Assembly (NCBI GenBank): GCA_018267825.1
Contig: JAFDXR010000013.1
Coordinates: 140,275-204,274, forward strand
Origin: Bacteroidota bacterium
GTDB lineage: Bacteria > Bacteroidota > Bacteroidia > B-17B0 > Aurantibacillaceae
DNA length: 64,000 bases
Reading direction: 5' to 3'
Both the position numbers and the translations under genes were made by a program. Below the pieces are notes generated by a model. That model was not told where the DNA came from and did not search any database. It saw only the letters and a program-made list of their open reading frames with translations. How positions within the stretch are numbered: position 1 is the first letter of the stretch; the number at the start of each line of letters is the position of its first letter. Shown here piece after piece: positions 1-8,624 of the stretch.

Positions 1-1
1 C

Positions 2-763
2 GATGTAGCACGCAAATACGTAGAACTTATCCACGCCAAAGGCAATAACAATAAAATACTGACGGAACATAAAGTAACCGGCTTTGAGAAGAAAGGCAAC
101 ACTACTGACATCATAACCGGGAAAGGTACTTTCAATGCGCGCTATGTGATTACATGCGCCGGTTTACAGGCTGACCGTATTGCGAAGAAAGAAGGCAAAA
201 AATCGGATTCTGCCATTGTAGGCTTCCGGGGCGACTATTATGATCTGACAGAAAAAGGCCGTAGTAAAGTAAAGAACCTGATATATCCGGTGCCGAATCC
301 GAAATTCCCATTCCTGGGTGTGCATTTTACCCGCATGATCAAAGGTGGTGTGGAATGCGGGCCAAATGCGGTGTTTGTATTTGACCGCGAAGGATACAGC
401 CGTACAGCTTTCAGCATGAAAGATACTGCAGAAGCATTCGGATTTAAGGGAACCTGGAAATTTTTCGGAAAACACTGGCGTTTCGGTCTCGATGAATATC
501 GTGGGGCATTCAGCAAAACATATTTCCTGAAACGCTTAAGGAAACTGATTCCGGATCTTCAGATGGATGATATTGTATCGGCTCGTTGCGGGATCAGAGC
601 AATGGCGCTGGGACCTGAAGGAGAGATGCTCGACGATTTTAAAATAGAATATCACGACAATGCGATGCACGTGATCAATTCACCGTCGCCAGCTGCTACT
701 GCGTCACTGGCGTACGGGAATGAGATTGCGCTGATGGCAAAGGAATACTTTAAACTGGCTTAA
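2..763 (+). CDS. lhgO: L-2-hydroxyglutarate oxidase, 3' part (partial at window edge)
   Basis: The last 253 codons of an FAD-dependent oxidoreductase of the DAO superfamily; the N-terminal FAD-binding half lies before the window. The frame is open from base 2, so the Met at 146 is internal and is not the start. The C-terminal block with GIRAMALGPEG, then a DDF/IEY stretch and SPSPAATASLA, is characteristic of LhgO, which oxidises L-2-hydroxyglutarate to 2-oxoglutarate and passes electrons to the membrane quinone pool. The family identity is well supported by this tail. Electron acceptor and physiology are inferred from the family. The stop codon overlaps a small minus-strand ORF by four bases (760-763). 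Confidence 0.85.
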   Translation, partial: DVARKYVELIHAKGNNNKILTEHKVTGFEKKGNTTDIITGKGTFNARYVITCAGLQADRIAKKEGKKSDSAIVGFRGDYYDLTEKGRSKVKNLIYPVPNPKFPFLGVHFTRMIKGGVECGPNAVFVFDREGYSRTAFSMKDTAEAFGFKGTWKFFGKHWRFGLDEYRGAFSKTYFLKRLRKLIPDLQMDDIVSARCGIRAMALGPEGEMLDDFKIEYHDNAMHVINSPSPAATASLAYGNEIALMAKEYFKLA

Positions 764-903
764 TCTATCTCAATAGCTGCCGGGTAGCGGGCTTTCCATG
801 ATTTTAAAGAATTTTCATTGGTTACCGTAATAACGGTGCGATGATCGATTCTGAGTTTCACTTTAAAATCGGAACTTTTTTCTTTTTTCTTTTCCGTTTT
901 CAT
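760..903 (-). CDS. Small hypothetical protein, 47 aa
   Basis: A short ORF with an ATG at 903-901 and a TAA at 762-760. It encodes a 47-residue basic protein that begins MKTEKKKEKSSDFKVKLRID and ends in PAAIEID. The N-terminus is Lys/Glu-rich, followed by a stretch that could form beta strands (VKLRIDHRTVITV). It runs convergently with lhgO and the stop codons overlap. There is no signal peptide or membrane segment. I do not recognise a family. It is listed because its composition looks coding and because lhgO leaves an otherwise empty gap here. No purine-rich ribosome binding site is visible, which is common in this phylum. Confidence 0.4.
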   Translation of the reverse strand: MKTEKKKEKSSDFKVKLRIDHRTVITVTNENSLKSWKARYPAAIEID

Positions 904-1293
904 ATCTGTAGTTTTTTGTTTTTACCAAAACCCATGTTATGTAAAGTTTATTTTATAACCGGGTCATACTTTGTGTTATGCTGTTAACATATAACGCTCA
1001 AAGGTCCTAATTGTTACGGGAGAAAACCCGAAATTAACGTAGTTTAACTTACCCATGTAAGATGTGATGTGAGAATGTATTCAGCCCTGCCATCCGTCAA
1101 AATCGCCTTGTGGCGAGGGATACAGGCGATCGGGTTATTTCACACCTTTGAGTTGTTTTCCGGAAAAAGCTTTCGGGGGTTTATATTAAGCCAATCGTCG
1201 ATGGCATATCATAATCCATCGACAAAGCATCGCTTACTTTGCCATCCGAAAGGCGGGGTGCTAAAAGTTTAGGCTTCGAAATTCAAAAAAAAA
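904..1293. other. Gene-poor intergenic region (390 bp)
   Basis: No convincing gene was found in this stretch. A 67-codon plus-strand frame at 1069-1272 has unusual composition and no recognisable features, so it was rejected. The only clear structure is a perfect 8-bp inverted repeat at 1197-1223, listed separately. The region lies at the 3' end of the minus-strand glycosyltransferase operon and upstream of the 47-aa ORF, so it may hold a terminator for the former and a promoter for the latter. Neither is obvious. Confidence 0.5.
1197..1223. repeat. Perfect 8-bp inverted repeat, 11-nt loop
   Basis: The arms GTCGATGG (1197-1204) and CCATCGAC (1216-1223) are perfectly complementary across an 11-nt AT-rich spacer. 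It lies about 70 bp beyond the 3' end of the glycosyltransferase gene. There is no adjoining T-run on either strand, so it is not a standard intrinsic terminator. A protein-binding palindrome or an mRNA 3'-end hairpin is possible. Confidence 0.45.
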
Positions 1294-2736
1294 CTATCTC
1301 GGGTTGGAATATAAACTCACTTTAACCCCTTTGTATGAGTCATTGGAAACTTTTGCAAAAAAATGCTCATTAAGAAATGTGTCTATACTCTTATCAGTAT
1401 ACACATCGAATGAACTGACGTGCAATATTTTTTTAAATTTCATATCAGGAGGCAAATCAGAAGCCACAGATGCAAAAAAAACATTCTCTTTCTGAAGTGA
1501 TTCACTGTACTTTCTGGAGTTGAAAGCATCCCTGGAATAATAATATGTGAACAGAGGAGCAATATCTTTTGTCGAAACAATGATTGCCATATCGTCGTTT
1601 TTAAGGTCCTTTATAAGTGGCATTGCCCCTGAATAATCCATAGATTTTAATGTAGTATAATCAATCTTTATCATGGAGAAAGCGACACCAATACCAAGCA
1701 AACCCGCCGGTATAAAGGAAAGCTTTATATTACTCAGGAAAAAAGAGGGGATCAAAAGCATAAAGGGAACAGCAAACAGGATATAACGATCCAGAAAAAT
1801 TGGTGTCAGCGTTCCGGCAAAAAATAAAATAAAAACAGAGCCAATGCCACTAACCATTATAAATGATAAAACAGCGGCAGGCAATTTCTTTCTGTTCATA
1901 AAGATCCAGACACATGACACAATGTATAAGGCAAACATAATAAGCGCTAACACCTGGGTGTTACCCAAAAACTCGCCCATCACCTCTTTCAGATAACCTG
2001 CATTTGATTTCTGCAGCCAAAAGTTGGCTGAATCACCATGGTATCCAAGGATCAGAGCAAATTGTTTTTTTGTGAAGCGTAAAAAAACAAGAAGTGCCGT
2101 CAATGCGAGGCCTATAGCCATAAACTTCAGCAATTTCCGGTCGGCCAACAGCATATAAACTACCTGATATAAAAGAAGCAGACCGGTCACATAATGCGTG
2201 TATATGAGCAAAAAATCCAAAAGCCCTAATAATATAAACAGGGACACTTTCTTTTTTTCGAGAGCAATAAAAAAAACATGGGTAGCCAAAACCGCTAAAA
2301 AAACCGTCAATGAATATGCCCTTGCTTCATGCGCATAAAAAAATAAAATATTACTGGATATAAATAATGCGGAACTATAAACAGCCGTTTTAGCATTGAA
2401 ATGCTTATTAGCAAAGAGAAATAAAACCCCTGCCGCCAATGAGCTAAAAAGAACACTCAATAAGCGCACGGCTACAACGCTATTGCCAAAGAGTTTAATC
2501 CATACAAACAAACAATAGTAATAAAAAGGAGGATTTTTATCCCATTCCGAAACGTGCTTAATATGTCCGAAATCTTCCTGAGCAGATTTAACACTGATGA
2601 TTTCATCATACCAAAAGGAAGAGTATCCAACCTGAAAAAGTTTAAGACAAAAATTAGCTGCTACAACAAGCAGGAAGCATATAAAAATACCTTTGGTGAT
2701 TCGTTTTTGCTCGTATGTAAATAATGAATTCAGAAT
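1294..2736 (-). CDS. GT39/ArnT-like polytopic glycosyltransferase, start codon unclear
   Basis: A polytopic GT-C glycosyltransferase of about 480 aa with roughly 10-12 hydrophobic segments and a soluble C-terminal domain of about 100 residues. The family is shown by the first extracytoplasmic loop: SSFWYDEIISV followed by EWDKNPPFYYY, matching the W.DE and D..PP.YY motifs of PMT/ArnT enzymes that use lipid-linked sugars. An ORF starting at the TTG at 2511 would lose the first membrane segment and both motifs. The open frame in fact runs back to a TAG at 2737-2739, yet it contains no ATG, GTG or TTG. The best available starts are ATT (2736) or CTG (2733). The frame is the same as that of the upstream T9SS gene, separated only by TAA-TAG. 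It is the last gene of a four-gene operon. Acceptor and sugar are unknown; the neighbouring secreted protein is a candidate substrate. Confidence 0.75.
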   Translation of the reverse strand: MLNSLFTYEQKRITKGIFICFLLVVAANFCLKLFQVGYSSFWYDEIISVKSAQEDFGHIKHVSEWDKNPPFYYYCLFVWIKLFGNSVVAVRLLSVLFSSLAAGVLFLFANKHFNAKTAVYSSALFISSNILFFYAHEARAYSLTVFLAVLATHVFFIALEKKKVSLFILLGLLDFLLIYTHYVTGLLLLYQVVYMLLADRKLLKFMAIGLALTALLVFLRFTKKQFALILGYHGDSANFWLQKSNAGYLKEVMGEFLGNTQVLALIMFALYIVSCVWIFMNRKKLPAAVLSFIMVSGIGSVFILFFAGTLTPIFLDRYILFAVPFMLLIPSFFLSNIKLSFIPAGLLGIGVAFSMIKIDYTTLKSMDYSGAMPLIKDLKNDDMAIIVSTKDIAPLFTYYYSRDAFNSRKYSESLQKENVFFASVASDLPPDMKFKKILHVSSFDVYTDKSIDTFLNEHFFAKVSNDSYKGVKVSLYSNPR

Positions 2737-2739
2737 CTA

Positions 2740-4194
2740 TTAATTTGATAAACAGATTTTCGATGATTTTATAACGTGTCCTGATTCAAGAATCTGTACG
2801 ATATAAAATCCGTTTGCTAATGCCGATAAATCAATGTGATGTTCAGGTTCTAACAGATCGCAGCTAAAAACCCTGTTCCCTGCAACATCTGTAATTAGCA
2901 TACTTGATTTTGGCCTGACGGTTTTTTCAATAGTCAAAATGTCTTTGCATGGGTTCGGATAAAGGCTGACATTCACGTTTTCTGTCATAGCCAATTCATT
3001 AGTGCTGGTAATATTTGTTCCTGTGGCTCCGGTACTATCTATCTTGACAATGAATATATCTTCTAAAAGTGACGCATGGCCGGAGCAATTACCAATAGCC
3101 ACAAAGCCCTTATCGGATGTTTTATCAATCGCTATAAGTTCTTCATGGTCATCGACACCGAAAGGAAACCAATTCTGATACATAAATGACGGCGTGTACA
3201 TATGAATGATTCCATCAGACATATCGCCCACGTAATTATTATAACCTACAATAACAACTGTTCCATTGAGGCCCACAACACTGGCATTATAGCGTTCATT
3301 GTGTGTTACAGCAATGTATACGCTGAACACCATATTATTTGATGCATCAATACTGTATCTCCAATCTTCAGAATTCTGACCACTTGTCTGGCTTTTATCA
3401 GAACCAACAAAAAGTAAATTACCACTTGGTAATTGAATAACATTATAAAACAAGTCCTCGTAACTTCCGCCAACTGACTGAGAAAAAACAGAATCCCCCA
3501 CCGCATTCAGCTTAAACACCCAGGCATCACCATTCGTGGGATCGGCATAACTCTTTGTGTAGCCGGTTAGAGCATAACCTCCGTCGCTGGTTTGGATCAC
3601 ACATTTAAACTCATCGTCTTTGGCACCTCCATAGGTTTTGGTCCACTGTACCACACCGGCAGCATCGGTCTTAATCACGTAGCCATCTGCCTGCCCTCGG
3701 CCATAGCTGTATGTTGTCCCACACAGAATAAAACCACCATCGCTGGTAGGTTTCATGCTATAACCAAAGTCCCAGTCGCTCCCTCCATAGGTTTTTTCCC
3801 ACAACTGATTCCCGTTTTTATCGGCAGCGACCATATAAAAATCATATCCTCCAAAACCCGTAGAGTTTGTATAGCCGGCTATAACGTAGCTGGAATCTGC
3901 CAGCTGTGTGACACTTCTGGCTGTTTCATTATTAAAGCTTCCAAAGGCACTTTGCCATTTCCGGGTGCCCATGCTATCGAGCTTTACAAGGTAAGCATCT
4001 GTATTCCCCTGCCCCATACTGCTTGTGGAGCCGGTTATAATATAACCTCTGTCGAGGGTCTGTTTTACATCATAGCCATAGTCATATCCACCACCACCAA
4101 AGCGCGTATAGAATTTGGATGGGGGCTGTGAAAACATCCGTGACATACAGCATAAGAGCATCAGAGAAAGTAAAATATTTCTGTTACACTTCAT
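2740..4194 (-). CDS. Secreted T9SS type A protein with propeller-like repeats
   Basis: A 484-aa secreted protein. It has a signal peptide (residues 1 to about 22, ending before QPPSKF) and about six repeats of 45-55 residues of the form GG..YD.GYDV..T.D.GYIITG...GD.YLVK.D..G...W, resembling the beta-propeller-like repeats common in Bacteroidota surface proteins. The C-terminal type A sorting domain of about 75 aa is recognised by NVSLYPNPCKDILTI, a LITDVAGNRVF strand, and DLSALANGFYIVQI with a Lys/Ser tail. Type A domains direct export through the type IX system and surface attachment. The gene starts 5 bp after the barrel gene and ends 3 bp before the glycosyltransferase frame. Its function beyond being surface-exposed is unknown. 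Confidence 0.8.
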   Translation of the reverse strand: MKCNRNILLSLMLLCCMSRMFSQPPSKFYTRFGGGGYDYGYDVKQTLDRGYIITGSTSSMGQGNTDAYLVKLDSMGTRKWQSAFGSFNNETARSVTQLADSSYVIAGYTNSTGFGGYDFYMVAADKNGNQLWEKTYGGSDWDFGYSMKPTSDGGFILCGTTYSYGRGQADGYVIKTDAAGVVQWTKTYGGAKDDEFKCVIQTSDGGYALTGYTKSYADPTNGDAWVFKLNAVGDSVFSQSVGGSYEDLFYNVIQLPSGNLLFVGSDKSQTSGQNSEDWRYSIDASNNMVFSVYIAVTHNERYNASVVGLNGTVVIVGYNNYVGDMSDGIIHMYTPSFMYQNWFPFGVDDHEELIAIDKTSDKGFVAIGNCSGHASLLEDIFIVKIDSTGATGTNITSTNELAMTENVNVSLYPNPCKDILTIEKTVRPKSSMLITDVAGNRVFSCDLLEPEHHIDLSALANGFYIVQILESGHVIKSSKICLSN

Positions 4195-4199
4195 ATCTC

Positions 4200-5447
4200 T
4201 TACATTTTGAATTTACGTGCCACACTAATGAATGCCCCCTGTCCGAAAGTATTGGCCGGCGACACATAACCCTGCAGGCTATTGCTACCGATTTTGAAGA
4301 ACCAGTTCCCGGAACTATAGACAAAAGCCAGCCCCAAATTGAGCCTGGAATAACCGCCATAACCCACATGCAGAGCCATAGAAACCTTTGGGGTGAAATC
4401 GTATTCGTTTTCAATAAAAATATAGGGCTTGTAGTTGGCATGGAAAATATGCCTGAATCCAAAAGAAAATGAATATTTATCGGTGAAAATAATTTTATTG
4501 ATGATCAAAAGGTTGGTGGGGATATTTGTATTAAACGACTGATGGCGGGCATTGGTTGCGTTTTTAACAATCGTATCCTTGCTTATGTTTTTCAGTGTAG
4601 AATCGCTCAGGTCTTTCAGGTTGTTGATATGATAACCATCGTAGCGGAATGTGGAGTCGCTGCTGTACTGAATACTATTATCGAACCAGTGCAGAAATCC
4701 GATATTATTGGCATTTACGGTAAGCACACTGCTTTTCCCGAGACGGCTTTTATACGGTGTTTCAAAGAAAATATCGGCACTGGCACCTACACCACTGAAG
4801 GCCAGGGGACCGCGCTTGCTTGTATCGCCCATGGCCATACTGAAATTGGAATGGAATACAAGTTCTGTTCCGTCGGCATTGGTATAAAGCGAGGAATTGT
4901 CGTTGGCCTTGATATAGAACAATTCCTGCCCGCGCAGAAACGAAAGAGAAACGCCGATCTTAGCAGTTGTGTCGATCTTATGCCAGATAAAGCCCATTTT
5001 CACTTCCTGGAAGCGGAGGGAGTTTACATTTGTTCCGGCCAGTGATTTGGTTTCACCGAGGTATGGTTTGTTGCCGTAAAATGCCAATTGAAAAACATCG
5101 CGTGTGTAGGATGCATTAATAATACGCTGATCCTTAAACCCGATGAGATAAGAATATTTTGGGTGCTTACCAAAAAAAGCACTGACGTCGTAATTCATAT
5201 TAGCCCCGGCCACATTATTGTTCCGCATTTTCTTATACGCCGCATCTTTCAAATTATTATCGATATAACCGCCATAAATGAAGCGGTTGATGAATTTATT
5301 CTGCAAGCCTGTTGATCCCAGTTCATATTCTGCATTTACAGAAACACTGCGACCTGTTTTATCAAAGTTCAGGAACTCCGAATTATATTGCGCGCGCAGC
5401 GGGAAAGAAAGGCCCAGTATAACAGCCAGAAAAATTATTACACGCAT
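4200..5447 (-). CDS. Outer-membrane beta-barrel protein (DUF5723-like)
   Basis: A 415-aa protein with a signal peptide (MRVIIFLAVILGL to RAQYNSEF) and alternating hydrophobic/aromatic strands throughout. It ends ISVARKFKM, an aromatic/basic C-terminus typical of outer-membrane barrels. The C-terminal half (a stretch with NIPTNLLIINKIIF, then GYGGYSRLNLGLAF) resembles the DUF5723 family of Bacteroidota, but that assignment is tentative. The ATG at 5447 overlaps the upstream lipoprotein stop as TGATG, so translational coupling is likely; a GTG one codon earlier (5450) is the alternative start. Together with the lipoprotein it looks like an envelope complex that could serve the secreted propeller protein downstream. 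That role is inferred. Confidence 0.65.
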   Translation of the reverse strand: MRVIIFLAVILGLSFPLRAQYNSEFLNFDKTGRSVSVNAEYELGSTGLQNKFINRFIYGGYIDNNLKDAAYKKMRNNNVAGANMNYDVSAFFGKHPKYSYLIGFKDQRIINASYTRDVFQLAFYGNKPYLGETKSLAGTNVNSLRFQEVKMGFIWHKIDTTAKIGVSLSFLRGQELFYIKANDNSSLYTNADGTELVFHSNFSMAMGDTSKRGPLAFSGVGASADIFFETPYKSRLGKSSVLTVNANNIGFLHWFDNSIQYSSDSTFRYDGYHINNLKDLSDSTLKNISKDTIVKNATNARHQSFNTNIPTNLLIINKIIFTDKYSFSFGFRHIFHANYKPYIFIENEYDFTPKVSMALHVGYGGYSRLNLGLAFVYSSGNWFFKIGSNSLQGYVSPANTFGQGAFISVARKFKM

Positions 5448-7054
5448 CACAATTTCGTTTTCGCTTTATAGTTAACATTCACACTCAAAACCAGGTCGAG
5501 GAAATTCACATCATTGATTTTAATAGGTGTAGGCTGGTTTGGCAGATAGAAATAGCTGACGAATTTAATTTTTTTACAAAGTTTGAGGCGCTGAACGCCC
5601 TCATTGTCGAGACGTCCGGTGAGTTTGGAATAGGTGGATTGCAGTACATTGTTGGAAGCATCGGTCACTGCGCCCTGCAATATATTTTCGCCGGGCATAA
5701 ATAACGAATCCAGAACATTGCCGCTCTCATCGATCATATACCCCTGTATTGTGGCACTGAACGGATAATTATTTGTAGCCTGCAAAATAAGTTCTCCGGA
5801 GTTGACATTATCTATTTGTTTTACCTTGGTAAGATCGACATTGGAATAACTTACCAGTTTGAAATAATCAGCCGATAACGTAAGCGGTACGTCAATATCT
5901 GCAACGACTCTGAGACCATGGCCATAATACGCAAAATCATTGGAGGCCGATACATTTCCCAAAGGGTTGAGTTTTGCCTGTACAGAATAACCCAGGTAAT
6001 CGGGAAGATTCTCAATAAAAGGCAGCAGATTGGAATTGGTTGAAGTGAGGTTAATCTGTTTGTAATACGGAAATACAGGATTGGATGGCAAATTGGTTTT
6101 GCCGGCACGATTCACATTGATGGCATTCAGCAGATTGCCTGAATTAAGTGCAACAGTGGTATTATTTACATCATTGATAGACTTGACAGACTGAATATCG
6201 CTATTGAATTCAACACCAAATTCATTGATGATGTTGAACTGGATGCTGGCTTGCTGCAAGGCCAGGTTGCTTACCTGGAGGTTTTTAAGAATGCCGAGGT
6301 AGGTAGAATCCGGGCCGAATGTAAGGTTCTGCTGACCAAAATATCCCTGGACATATTCAGGCACAATATCGTTATAAGACACCTGGGCTACAAGACCCTC
6401 GCCTCCATAAAGCGTTGCCGATTGTGCACTGGGGGCTATCTTAATGGTATACGACTGAGGAATTGTATTGATTTCATTGCCATTGGCACCTGTCATTTTG
6501 ATCTCGTAACCGTCAATGGCATAATACTTCGTAATCTTTGTAGGATGCGACGGCGACCCGGCGGCTACGGTTTCATCAATGGTAAACGGTACACTCCACA
6601 GGTTGGACGAAAGAATTTCGTAATGAAAATTGATAGGTTGTGTCGCCGTGTTGGTAAAGTCGGCCCTGATGGTTCCCTTGCGTATAATTGCTTTAACGAG
6701 TTCAACGCCATTGGTGATGTCCAGACTCGTTTCCTGTGTGCTCGAGAACAACACATCACCCGGATTAACCCCCAGAGAGGCCACAGATGGCAAAGTATAA
6801 CCGAAATTAAGCGTGGTATCCGGGAGTTTTACCAGACTATCCATGGTATAGTTAATAATGGCTTTGCTGTAATTTAAATGGAGCAAACCATTGGCATCGG
6901 CCTTGAAAATAGTATCGGCAAAGAAATTATTCAGATCGAGGTGGCTGCGGGCAATGGGAACAGAAACATCCACATCCCAGCTGGTCTCTTTTTTACATGA
7001 TCCAAGGATTAATCCAAAGAACATGCTTATGATGGCTATACGAATAAGAGGCAT
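5447..7054 (-). CDS. Hypothetical lipoprotein, 535 aa
   Basis: The N-terminus has a hydrophobic signal ending in the lipobox LILGSC followed by KKE, so the mature protein is expected to be lipidated; the +2 Lys-rich region is typical of Bacteroidota surface lipoproteins. The rest is about 500 residues of beta-rich sequence with many Asn/Thr and no cysteines of note. I do not recognise a family. The ATG at 7054 is preferred over the GTG at 7060 because the GTG lies inside a TATATTTG promoter element (7060-7067). That leaves a nearly leaderless transcript. It is the first gene of the operon lipoprotein, barrel, T9SS protein, glycosyltransferase. Confidence 0.7.
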   Translation of the reverse strand: MPLIRIAIISMFFGLILGSCKKETSWDVDVSVPIARSHLDLNNFFADTIFKADANGLLHLNYSKAIINYTMDSLVKLPDTTLNFGYTLPSVASLGVNPGDVLFSSTQETSLDITNGVELVKAIIRKGTIRADFTNTATQPINFHYEILSSNLWSVPFTIDETVAAGSPSHPTKITKYYAIDGYEIKMTGANGNEINTIPQSYTIKIAPSAQSATLYGGEGLVAQVSYNDIVPEYVQGYFGQQNLTFGPDSTYLGILKNLQVSNLALQQASIQFNIINEFGVEFNSDIQSVKSINDVNNTTVALNSGNLLNAINVNRAGKTNLPSNPVFPYYKQINLTSTNSNLLPFIENLPDYLGYSVQAKLNPLGNVSASNDFAYYGHGLRVVADIDVPLTLSADYFKLVSYSNVDLTKVKQIDNVNSGELILQATNNYPFSATIQGYMIDESGNVLDSLFMPGENILQGAVTDASNNVLQSTYSKLTGRLDNEGVQRLKLCKKIKFVSYFYLPNQPTPIKINDVNFLDLVLSVNVNYKAKTKL

Positions 7055-7059
7055 TAACA

Positions 7060-7067
7060 CAAATATA
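7060..7067 (-). promoter_or_regulatory. Bacteroidota -7 element (TATATTTG)
   Basis: TATATTTG on the minus strand matches TAnnTTTG. Transcription should start about 4-6 bp downstream, at or just before the ATG at 7054, giving a leaderless or almost leaderless mRNA for the lipoprotein operon. No TTTG sits at the ideal 19-bp distance upstream, so the call rests on the -7 element and position alone. Confidence 0.5.
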
Positions 7068-7139
7068 ATTGTTTTAAGCTACAAAATATACCCTGAAATC
7101 CGGCATAACCGGTTTCCCTGTTTTTTTTAACACTGTCTT

Positions 7140-8624
7140 TTACAAGGCATTTATACTGAGCTCTGCACGTCCTTCGTCGCTCCGGCAGGATATGTAAGTT
7201 CCGGAATTGAGCAGCATAATGTCTGAAGATTTGCCGGACCTGAAAAGTACTTTATCTTCAAGCCCCTTTTTACCCATACTTACCGCTTGATAGGTGCGCT
7301 CACCTGAATTAAGATCGTGTTTTACCAGGATATAAACGGTATTACCGGCTGCGTTTATAAATGTAGATGCAACAACGGGAAGCAATGTTTTTTTATATAA
7401 GAACCTGTCGTATTGTTTCCCATCGCCCAGCCATACCTTCCCATACATATCGCCTTTGGCAGATCCGATAAATCCCGGAATAACGGATGTGGAAACATAA
7501 AATGCAGATGGAATCAACGCGCCATTGATGTCCGACTCGTCGCGTGTGGCATACCACGAGCTGAAATATTTCATGACTTTATCCTGACCCATTTCATACA
7601 CATCGAACCATGTATCCATTTTTTTCAGGGTCGGAAAATACTGCAGCTCCCGGATCTTAAGGTGGTAAGTCAACTGGGCATTCAGTTTATTCGGCACCAG
7701 GGGCATTGCCAGTGTTTTCACAAATGTTTCAGCTACCTGCCCCATACTATCGATACGCGTCATAAAAACCGTTGTTGTTTTGGGCCAGGCTGCTACCTGA
7801 AGGGTGCCTTTCCTGAAATCGAGCACCGCCTCATCAATCACAAAACCTTCGCAGGTAAACTCTTTTGTTTTTGAATTATAAACGGAGGCCGAGTACAGAT
7901 AATTCTTCGCTTCATTTTTTTTATTCAGCCGGATTCCCTTTAAAAGCTCACCACTGCGGGCATCGATTTTCAACAGCCATTGCCCTTTTTTACTGCTGTC
8001 GCTCACATTCACATAAACCATCACCAGGTCATTATTGGCATATACAACCGAAGCACGATGTATGTAATTCCGTTCGAAGGCAAATTGCCAGTCCTGCTTA
8101 TATTCGAAGGGTTTTCCGGTAGACAGCACTGAAAATTTCGAGAGAAAAAACTGCCTGTTCTGCTCATTTCCATTCGTTTTAACGAGGTATACCGATGGTC
8201 CTGCAGCATATTTCTCATCCTCAAATGCCGTGAGTGTATTGATTCTCCTGGCGTCAACGTTTTCCACATAGGCTAGCTGGTGTAATGCGGGATCCAGTCT
8301 CCACAAGGTGGCTGTATTTTTCTGATCGGCTTTCTGAAAATAAAAACTCAGCACATCATGCAGTGTATCGGTTGTTATATCCAGAAAATCGGCAGGCAGG
8401 TGTTTTCCGAGGCTGACAGAAGCGCTGTCGGTAATCGTTAAGGCAGGCGATACTTTATAACACTGAAACACCAGATCTGTTTTCTGCTGTTTATACCCGT
8501 AAACATACAGTTGGCTGTTGTAACGGAGGAAATGCGAATTTATCAGAGGTAATGAGAGGCTCTGTGCGCCGCTATATCCGGCACACAAAAGCATGAAGCA
8601 TATATACAGGCTGAGCTTTTTCAT
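7140..8624 (-). CDS. Hypothetical secreted protein, 494 aa
   Basis: Signal peptide MKKLSLYICFMLLCAGYSGA followed by QSLSLPL, then about 470 residues rich in beta-strand patterns with several modules containing ..VYLVKTNG.., ..LLKIDARSG.. and ..RIDSMG... These resemble the degenerate blades of a beta-propeller. There is no T9SS C-terminal domain and no lipobox, so a periplasmic location is likely. The ATG directly abuts the stop of the upstream MFS gene with no spacer, implying co-transcription and coupled translation. I do not recognise a family. A link to the transporter is suggested only by the tight spacing. Confidence 0.65.
   Translation of the reverse strand: MKKLSLYICFMLLCAGYSGAQSLSLPLINSHFLRYNSQLYVYGYKQQKTDLVFQCYKVSPALTITDSASVSLGKHLPADFLDITTDTLHDVLSFYFQKADQKNTATLWRLDPALHQLAYVENVDARRINTLTAFEDEKYAAGPSVYLVKTNGNEQNRQFFLSKFSVLSTGKPFEYKQDWQFAFERNYIHRASVVYANNDLVMVYVNVSDSSKKGQWLLKIDARSGELLKGIRLNKKNEAKNYLYSASVYNSKTKEFTCEGFVIDEAVLDFRKGTLQVAAWPKTTTVFMTRIDSMGQVAETFVKTLAMPLVPNKLNAQLTYHLKIRELQYFPTLKKMDTWFDVYEMGQDKVMKYFSSWYATRDESDINGALIPSAFYVSTSVIPGFIGSAKGDMYGKVWLGDGKQYDRFLYKKTLLPVVASTFINAAGNTVYILVKHDLNSGERTYQAVSMGKKGLEDKVLFRSGKSSDIMLLNSGTYISCRSDEGRAELSINAL

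Noticed and set aside
1069-1272. 67-codon plus-strand ORF in the gap after lhgO
   Set aside because: No promoter, no recognisable motif and uneven composition; it includes the 8-bp inverted repeat. Treated as non-coding.
1294-2511. Start of the glycosyltransferase at the TTG at 2511
   Set aside because: It would remove the first membrane segment and the conserved WYDE and D..NPP motifs that lie in frame upstream.
5448-5450. GTG as the start of the barrel protein
   Set aside because: The next codon is ATG, which overlaps the upstream stop as TGATG; the ATG is the simpler choice, though GTG cannot be excluded.
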